Origin: Acutalibacter sp.
GTDB taxonomy: Bacteria; Bacillota; Clostridia; Oscillospirales; Acutalibacteraceae
NCBI GenBank assembly: GCA_022801475.1
Contig: JAAWSH010000040.1
Span: forward strand, 1-9,755
Direction of reading: 5' to 3'
DNA length: 9,755 nucleotides
Position 1 is the stretch's first letter, and every line of letters begins with the position of its first letter. The translations under genes were made by a program, and so were the position numbers. Positions 6,008 through 9,755 of this stretch are shown here, one piece after another. The notes below the pieces were generated by a model, which was given only the letters and a program-made list of their open reading frames with translations, was not told the origin of the DNA and searched no databases.

Positions 6008-6937
6008 ATGAAAAAGATATATAGCAGCGCCCAGCAGCTCATTGGCCGCACCCCGCTGCTGGAGCTGTGCCGCCTGGAAGAAAAGCTGGGGCTTTGCGCC
6101 CGGCTTATTGCAAAATTAGAGTACCTTAACCCCGCCGGAAGCGTGAAAGACCGGGTAGCCAAGGCCATGCTGGACGACGCGGAGGCCCGGGGCCTGCTAA
6201 AGCCTGGGGCGGTCATTATAGAGCCCACCTCGGGCAATACGGGCATTGGCCTGTGCAGCGTGGGGGCTGCCCGGGGCTACCGGGTGGTCATTGTCATGCC
6301 CGAAACCATGAGCCTGGAGCGCCGCCAGCTGATGGCCGCCTACGGCGCGGAGCTGGTGCTGACCCCAGGAGAAAAGGGCATGGCCGGAGCCATTGAAAAG
6401 GCCCAGGCCCTGGCCGCCGCCACCCCCGGGGCCTTTATCCCCGGGCAGTTTGTAAACCCCGCCAACCCCGCCGCCCACCTGGCCTCTACCGGACCGGAAA
6501 TATGGGAGGATACCAGCGGCGGCGTGGACGTGTTCGTGGCCGGGGTGGGCACAGGGGGCACGATCACCGGCGTGGGGAAGTTTCTAAAAAGCAAAAATCC
6601 CGGGGTCCAGATTGTGGCCGTGGAGCCCGCCGCCTCTCCCCTGCTAAGCGGCGGCGCGGCCGGCCCCCACGGGCTCCAGGGCATTGGCGCAAACTTTGTG
6701 CCAGAGGTGCTGGACCGGGCGGTTATAGACCAGATCATCCCCGTAGCGGAGGAGGACGCCTTTGCTATGGGCCGGCTGCTGGGCAAGACCGAGGGCCTGC
6801 TGGCAGGCATCTCCGCCGGGGCGGCCCTTTGGGCTGGGGTACAGCTGGCCAAGGACCCGGCCTATGCTGGAAAGACCCTTGTCGTCCTGCTGCCAGACGG
6901 CGGGGACCGGTATCTTTCCACCGCCCTGTTTGCATAA
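6008..6937 (+). CDS. cysK: Cysteine synthase (O-acetylserine sulfhydrylase)
   Basis: This 309-residue PLP enzyme converts O-acetylserine and sulfide to cysteine in the cytosol. The PLP lysine is K47 in NPAGSVKDR; the substrate loop TSGNTG is at 74-79; the PLP phosphate-binding loop GTGGT is at 181-185; [12 protein letters not shown] is at 224-235; and GISAGAAL is at 267-274. The C-terminus [10 protein letters not shown] replaces the common serine of PDSGERYLST with glycine, at the position that contacts the PLP ring nitrogen in related enzymes. This is a mild oddity that does not by itself argue against function. An AAGGGGG ribosome site lies about 8 bases before the ATG. The gene is probably transcribed with the upstream basic protein gene and ends before a long hairpin. 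No T-box or CymR-like site is evident. A CysM or cystathionine-beta-synthase-like activity is less likely given the single-domain length. Confidence 0.93.
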   Translation: MKKIYSSAQQLIGRTPLLELCRLEEKLGLCARLIAKLEYLNPAGSVKDRVAKAMLDDAEARGLLKPGAVIIEPTSGNTGIGLCSVGAARGYRVVIVMPETMSLERRQLMAAYGAELVLTPGEKGMAGAIEKAQALAAATPGAFIPGQFVNPANPAAHLASTGPEIWEDTSGGVDVFVAGVGTGGTITGVGKFLKSKNPGVQIVAVEPAASPLLSGGAAGPHGLQGIGANFVPEVLDRAVIDQIIPVAEEDAFAMGRLLGKTEGLLAGISAGAALWAGVQLAKDPAYAGKTLVVLLPDGGDRYLSTALFA

Positions 6938-6977
6938 GCTCCCGCGAAAAGGAGCCAGTTTGGCCTCTTTATAATAC

Positions 6978-7011
6978 AACACCGCACAAGCCCCAGGCTT
7001 TGTGCGGTGTT
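6978..7011. terminator. Long hairpin terminator between cysK and the convergent regulator
   Basis: AACACCGCACAAGCC (6978-6992) pairs with GGCTTTGTGCGGTGTT (6996-7011) with one bulged base, giving a stem of about 15 bp. The U tract on the plus side is imperfect (ATCTTTA), and on the minus side the stem is followed by GTATTATAAAG. It lies between the cysK stop at 6937 and the regulator stop at 7098, so it probably serves both converging transcripts. Confidence 0.75.
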
Positions 7012-7097
7012 ATCTTTATGGAAGCGGGAACCAGCGGCAAAAAATAGTCTTTACAGCCCCAATGGACGAAAATGAAATCACCCGGGCCCTTCCCTGT

Positions 7098-7799
7098 TTA
7101 CTCTCTGTCCGTATGGAATTCTCCGGCCCCCTGCCCCAAATTTTCCACATACTCTTTGGGGCCCACGCCATATTGCCGGATAAAGGCGCGCTTAAACGAA
7201 TATTCATTATCATAGCCAATTTCCGCCACAATCTCTTTGGGACGGTACCCCTGCATCCGCAGCAGTTCCTGTGCCCGGCGCATTCTTTTTTCTGTCACAT
7301 AATTATAGAAGTTAACGCCAGCCGTGTTCTTAAATATTCTGGATATACTGGCATTGGACAGTCCAAATATCTCTCCCAGCGCACCCAGGCTTAAATTCGG
7401 GTCATACACGTTGGCATTTACATAGTCTACCAGCGCGTCGCTGAGATTGTGCCCGGCCTCTTGCTTTTTGACGGCCCGCATTTGACAAATGTGTTCCGCC
7501 GCTGTCTCCACGCTTTGGAAAATCTCCTCCAATGACATCCCATACTGGGGCTCTTCCATCTCAAAAAAGGCCTGCATGGGCAGCTTTTCCTCAATGACAA
7601 ACCGCCGTATTGCCTCATGCAGCAGGGTACCCACCCGCTCTATTAAAGCGCCGCTTAAATTCAGCATCGCGTTTTCCGCATAAAGCTGCCCCAGCAGCGC
7701 CCGGGTTACCTCTTGGTTTCCCTCCCGCATGGCCCGCACCAGCTGGTTTTCCCAATCCAAGGGATAATAATACCGGACCGGCATTTTCGCCATAACCAC
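7098..7799 (-). CDS. C-terminal half of a split AraC-type sensor-regulator (HTH domain)
   Basis: This frame gives 233 residues from a GTG at 7799, but it is best read as the C-terminal part of one protein with the frame at 7706-9268. Residues about 10-110 form a helical linker beginning RYYYPLDWENQLVRAM. Residues about 118-220 form an AraC/XylS DNA-binding domain with two helix-turn-helix units: LSLGALGEIFGLSNASISRIFKN, and VAEIGYDNEYSFKRAFIRQYGVGPKEY ending at 217. The region before the GTG has only a weak ribosome site, and the frame stays open upstream to the G run at 7813-7818, so independent translation is doubtful. With seven G instead of six the two frames would join into one protein of about 722 residues, a normal size for membrane sensor-type YesN-like regulators. 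Whether it is a pseudogene, a slippage gene or a sequencing error cannot be decided here. Confidence 0.8.
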   Translation of the reverse strand: MVMAKMPVRYYYPLDWENQLVRAMREGNQEVTRALLGQLYAENAMLNLSGALIERVGTLLHEAIRRFVIEEKLPMQAFFEMEEPQYGMSLEEIFQSVETAAEHICQMRAVKKQEAGHNLSDALVDYVNANVYDPNLSLGALGEIFGLSNASISRIFKNTAGVNFYNYVTEKRMRRAQELLRMQGYRPKEIVAEIGYDNEYSFKRAFIRQYGVGPKEYVENLGQGAGEFHTDRE

Positions 7800-9268
7800 G
7801 CCTGCCTGGGCGCCCCCCTCCCCCGCCAGGTCTCTTTGGCCTCCTGGTATGCGGCGCTTATGCTCATCAGCCCCTTACGCGGCCGGGCAATTACCACCGC
7901 GCTCTCTCTTTTCTCACACAGCGGCGTTTTTTCCCGCAGGCGCCCGCCCCATTCCAAAAGCTGCTCCTCCTGGGGTTTTTCCAAAAATTCCACAATAGCC
8001 GCCACGTCCTCTTCTATGCTCTCCACCAGTTCGCAGTGGCTTTGCCCGCCCGGAACCCTTTGCAGGGCCCCCCGCAGCTCTTCCAGCATCTGGCTGTCTC
8101 CGCCCAGCCCAGGAAAAAGCAGCACGGTATACCAGTAGCCGCCGTACAAATTCAGGCTGCTTTGCGCGTCGCTAAAAAAGTTTCCCTTTAGCAGCTGGCT
8201 ATTGGTCTGTTCCCGCAGCAGCCGCTGGTAAGAGGAAAGGGTATGCTCCAGGTTCTCGTTTTCGTTATACAGCCTGTCTACCGCGGCTTGAATGGTGTAC
8301 ATGCCCCCAGCGGCCTCTCCCTCCGACGCTTTGGCGTTTACCTTGCTGATCAGGCGGTTCAGGGGAAAGTACTGAAAACTGGCCAGCACATAAGCCAACA
8401 CCACCCCGGCCGCCACCAGACCCAGGATGGCCAGGGGGTACCACACTGAATCGAACAGCGGCGGGTCCTGGTCCTGGTGAAAGACGGTGTATTTCATCAG
8501 CATATTTTTACTGGCGGCCTCCCACACTTGGATTTTTTCTCCCAGCTCTGTGCCGCCATACTCCAAATAGGGCGTGCCTGTCCCCGCTTCTTCCACGCCG
8601 GCCACACGCACTCCCGCCACATATTCTCCGCACACGGCAGAGAGCAACCTGGTAACCGCGTTTTTATCAATGCAAATTACCGCCACGGCCCTGGGCTGGC
8701 GCAGAATGTCCAGGCTGCACATATAGAGAAGATACCGCTCCCCCGCGTAGGCAATATAGCTGGTTCCGTTTTCCTTCTCCAGCCTGTCCCAAATGGCCCC
8801 GGCCGCCTCTTCTGGTAAAGCCGGGTTGTTTTTCATATAGTACGCATAGCCGGAAAAGCTCCTCCAGCCCGCGGCGGTAACCGCTGTGTCCTTCTTTGGG
8901 TAAAGAATGGATACATCGCGGATGCCCTGGTTTGTGGCGCACAGGGCGTTCAGCAGGTCGGAATACTCCGCCTTTCGCAGCAGGCCAAAATCTTCGGCAA
9001 AGGCGCCGTTGTCCGCCATATATTTCTGCACCCAGGTGGAACTTTGCAAATACCGCCCCGCGTCAATGGCGGCGTTCCAGGCGTTATCTAATGTCTCGGC
9101 AATCTTTTGGCTCTGGTCCTCCCGCTGCCGGGCGGCCGCGCGGCGAAACTCCGTCTGGGTGGCCTGGGCCACGGCGATCACTCCCGCGGCGATAAACACA
9201 AGAAATACCGCGATATACACAAAAAAATATCGTTTAAAGTCCTTTGAGCGCCAAAATGAAAAGCCCAC
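7706..9268 (-). CDS. N-terminal half of a split membrane sensor/AraC regulator
   Basis: This frame encodes 520 residues, of which about 484 look native. The first membrane helix spans about 14-35, an extracellular sensor region (Cache-like, inferred from position) about 36-275, and a second membrane helix about 276-298. A HAMP-like or coiled linker covers about 300-360 (QAAVDRLYNENENLEHTLSSY), followed by a degenerate cytoplasmic domain that ends in SAAYQEAKETW (471-481). This last motif normally leads directly into the AraC part in this family. After R484-G485 the frame leaves the homology and runs 35 residues of arginine-, tryptophan- and cysteine-rich nonsense-like sequence to a stop. The start is GTG at 9268 with GGAGG 7 bases upstream. 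The protein would sense an extracellular ligand, often a sugar or oligosaccharide system encoded nearby, but no target is visible. Confidence 0.8.
   Translation of the reverse strand: MGFSFWRSKDFKRYFFVYIAVFLVFIAAGVIAVAQATQTEFRRAAARQREDQSQKIAETLDNAWNAAIDAGRYLQSSTWVQKYMADNGAFAEDFGLLRKAEYSDLLNALCATNQGIRDVSILYPKKDTAVTAAGWRSFSGYAYYMKNNPALPEEAAGAIWDRLEKENGTSYIAYAGERYLLYMCSLDILRQPRAVAVICIDKNAVTRLLSAVCGEYVAGVRVAGVEEAGTGTPYLEYGGTELGEKIQVWEAASKNMLMKYTVFHQDQDPPLFDSVWYPLAILGLVAAGVVLAYVLASFQYFPLNRLISKVNAKASEGEAAGGMYTIQAAVDRLYNENENLEHTLSSYQRLLREQTNSQLLKGNFFSDAQSSLNLYGGYWYTVLLFPGLGGDSQMLEELRGALQRVPGGQSHCELVESIEEDVAAIVEFLEKPQEEQLLEWGGRLREKTPLCEKRESAVVIARPRKGLMSISAAYQEAKETWRGRGAPRQAWLWRKCRSGIIIPWIGKTSWCGPCGRETKR
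7813..7818 (-). other. Frameshift site: six-G run splitting the regulator
   Basis: On the minus strand the codons read CGG GGG AGG GGG GCG CCC, with a G5 run and then a G6 run. Continuing in the upstream frame destroys the homology, whereas shifting by -1 (equivalent to one added G) gives GGG GGC GCC CAG GCA and enters the AraC frame. The site is therefore either a one-base deletion, a programmed or transcriptional slippage point, or a homopolymer sequencing error. Confidence 0.75.
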
Positions 9269-9600
9269 ACTGCCCCCTCCTTGGTTCTGGTGAACATGAT
9301 TGTTTCGAGACCAGCTTCTAAAGCCTTCCCCATACCAGAGCGCTTTAGGCCCCAGTTTTGCCCGGCATTTTTCCGCAAGCCCGCGCCAGAATCTGTTTTG
9401 CCGCCAGAGAGCACCGCCCGCCCCTTTTCCACCAGAGGGCTCTGTGTTTTTTGACCCAGAAGGTTCCCTGGGCGGCCGCTACCATCCGCTGTGCTATTTT
9501 TAGAATTTAATTAAATCCGATTGGAGAAGGCCCGTGCTTTTGGGAAGCAAGAAGAGAAAGCGTTCAGCAGGCGGAACTTCCGCTTCGCGCTTCAGGGCTT
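9269..9600 (-). other. Long untranslated leader of the regulator, no gene seen
   Basis: If transcription begins at the promoter near 9633, the leader is about 355 bases. It contains a GCGGAA-C-TTCCGC inverted repeat (9571-9583), a perfect 12-base AT palindrome ATTTAATTAAAT (9505-9516) and a CCCAG/CTGGG hairpin around 9459-9476 in GC-rich sequence. I recognise no riboswitch or T-box motif and no convincing small gene. Confidence 0.4.
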
Positions 9601-9605
9601 CTCCC

Positions 9606-9633
9606 TGGGTTCGAAAGCTTATTTTTGAACCCA
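9606..9633. promoter_or_regulatory. Inverted repeat over the regulator transcription start, possible operator
   Basis: TGGGTTC (9606-9612) and GAACCCA (9627-9633) form a perfect 7-bp inverted repeat that touches the -10 box and covers the predicted start of transcription. Its position suits a repressor or autoregulatory site. Confidence 0.35.
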
Positions 9634-9641
9634 TTATATCA
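9633..9641 (-). promoter_or_regulatory. Extended -10 promoter of the regulator gene
   Basis: On the minus strand TGATATAAT is a perfect extended -10 (TGn TATAAT). No good -35 hexamer lies 17 bases upstream, as expected for an extended -10 or activator-dependent promoter. An inverted repeat lies just upstream. Confidence 0.6.
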
Positions 9642-9648
9642 CATCTCA

Positions 9649-9661
9649 TAGCATTATGCTA
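9649..9661. promoter_or_regulatory. 13-base palindrome upstream of the regulator -10, possible operator
   Basis: TAGCAT-T-ATGCTA is a perfect inverted repeat around one central base, flanked by CTC and GAG that can extend it with one bulge. It sits in the -35 region of the regulator promoter, where an activator or repressor could bind. Confidence 0.35.
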
Positions 9662-9671
9662 GAGTCCGCCT

Positions 9672-9718
9672 AAAAAAGCAGACCAGCCGCACCCGCTGTC
9701 CGGCACGGCTGGCTTGCT
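9672..9718 (-). terminator. Intrinsic terminator of an unseen minus-strand gene
   Basis: The stem pairs CCAGCCG (9683-9689) with CGGCTGG (9706-9712) and extends through one mismatch and one wobble to GCA/TGC at the base. On the minus strand it is followed by six T (9677-9672). A gene transcribed on the minus strand must therefore end at or beyond the right edge of the window. Its coding sequence is not identifiable here. Confidence 0.7.
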
Positions 9719-9755
9719 CTATTTCTGAAGGCAATACCGCACAATTCACGGCTAA

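Noticed and set aside
9300..9503. 67-codon plus-strand frame opposite the regulator leader
   Set aside because: There is no ribosome site, promoter or recognisable motif, and the composition is like random GC-rich translation.
9606..9620. GGGTTCGAA resembling a tRNA T-arm
   Set aside because: No acceptor, D or anticodon arms can be built around it. It is explained by the TGGGTTC/GAACCCA inverted repeat.
9500..9634. A 44-codon minus-strand reading frame (begins MGSKISFRTQ) upstream of the regulator
   Set aside because: Its ATG overlaps the -10 box of the regulator promoter, so the transcript would begin downstream of it. It has no good ribosome site and it spans several inverted repeats.
1..9755. 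CRISPR arrays, insertion sequences, prophage genes, rRNA
   Set aside because: No direct repeat array, transposase, integrase, phage protein or rRNA-like sequence was seen on either strand.

Overview
The window comes from a high-GC member of the Firmicutes, most likely a Clostridia/Oscillospirales gut-type anaerobe. This is inferred from strong Shine-Dalgarno sites, frequent GTG/TTG starts, sigma-A promoters with TGn-extended -10 boxes, an NfnAB/SudAB-type oxidoreductase pair, and a membrane-bound AraC-type sensor-regulator typical of that group. I cannot name a species.

Layout. On the minus strand at the left edge is a two-gene unit: an FAD/NAD(P)-binding [2Fe-2S] subunit (306-1169) and the N-terminus of its glutamate-synthase-small-subunit-like partner (1-313), with its own consensus promoter. 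Next, also on the minus strand, is a three-gene sugar operon. A strong promoter (4927-4955) precedes a class II ketose-bisphosphate aldolase (4003-4854), a PfkB-family sugar kinase (3026-3988), a compact 146-nt multi-hairpin element (2880-3025) and an L-fucose/L-arabinose isomerase-family protein (1466-2845). The operon ends at a strong hairpin terminator (1416-1446). The logic is isomerise, phosphorylate, cleave, but the sugar is not evident from sequence.

On the plus strand, divergent from the sugar operon, lie an uncharacterised, very basic, coiled-coil-like protein (5151-5960) and cysK, cysteine synthase (6008-6937). They probably form one transcript ending at a long hairpin (6978-7011). 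Convergent to cysK is a sensor-type AraC regulator (7098-9268). It is split into two reading frames by a one-base shift at a six-G run (7813-7818 in plus coordinates, a C run). Its promoter region (about 9500-9661) carries several inverted repeats, and a terminator for an unseen minus-strand gene lies at 9672-9718.

Most noteworthy are the structured element inside the sugar operon, the homopolymer frameshift in the regulator, the unassigned sugar pathway whose aldolase has an altered phosphate-loop motif, and a possible structured RNA at 1294-1375.
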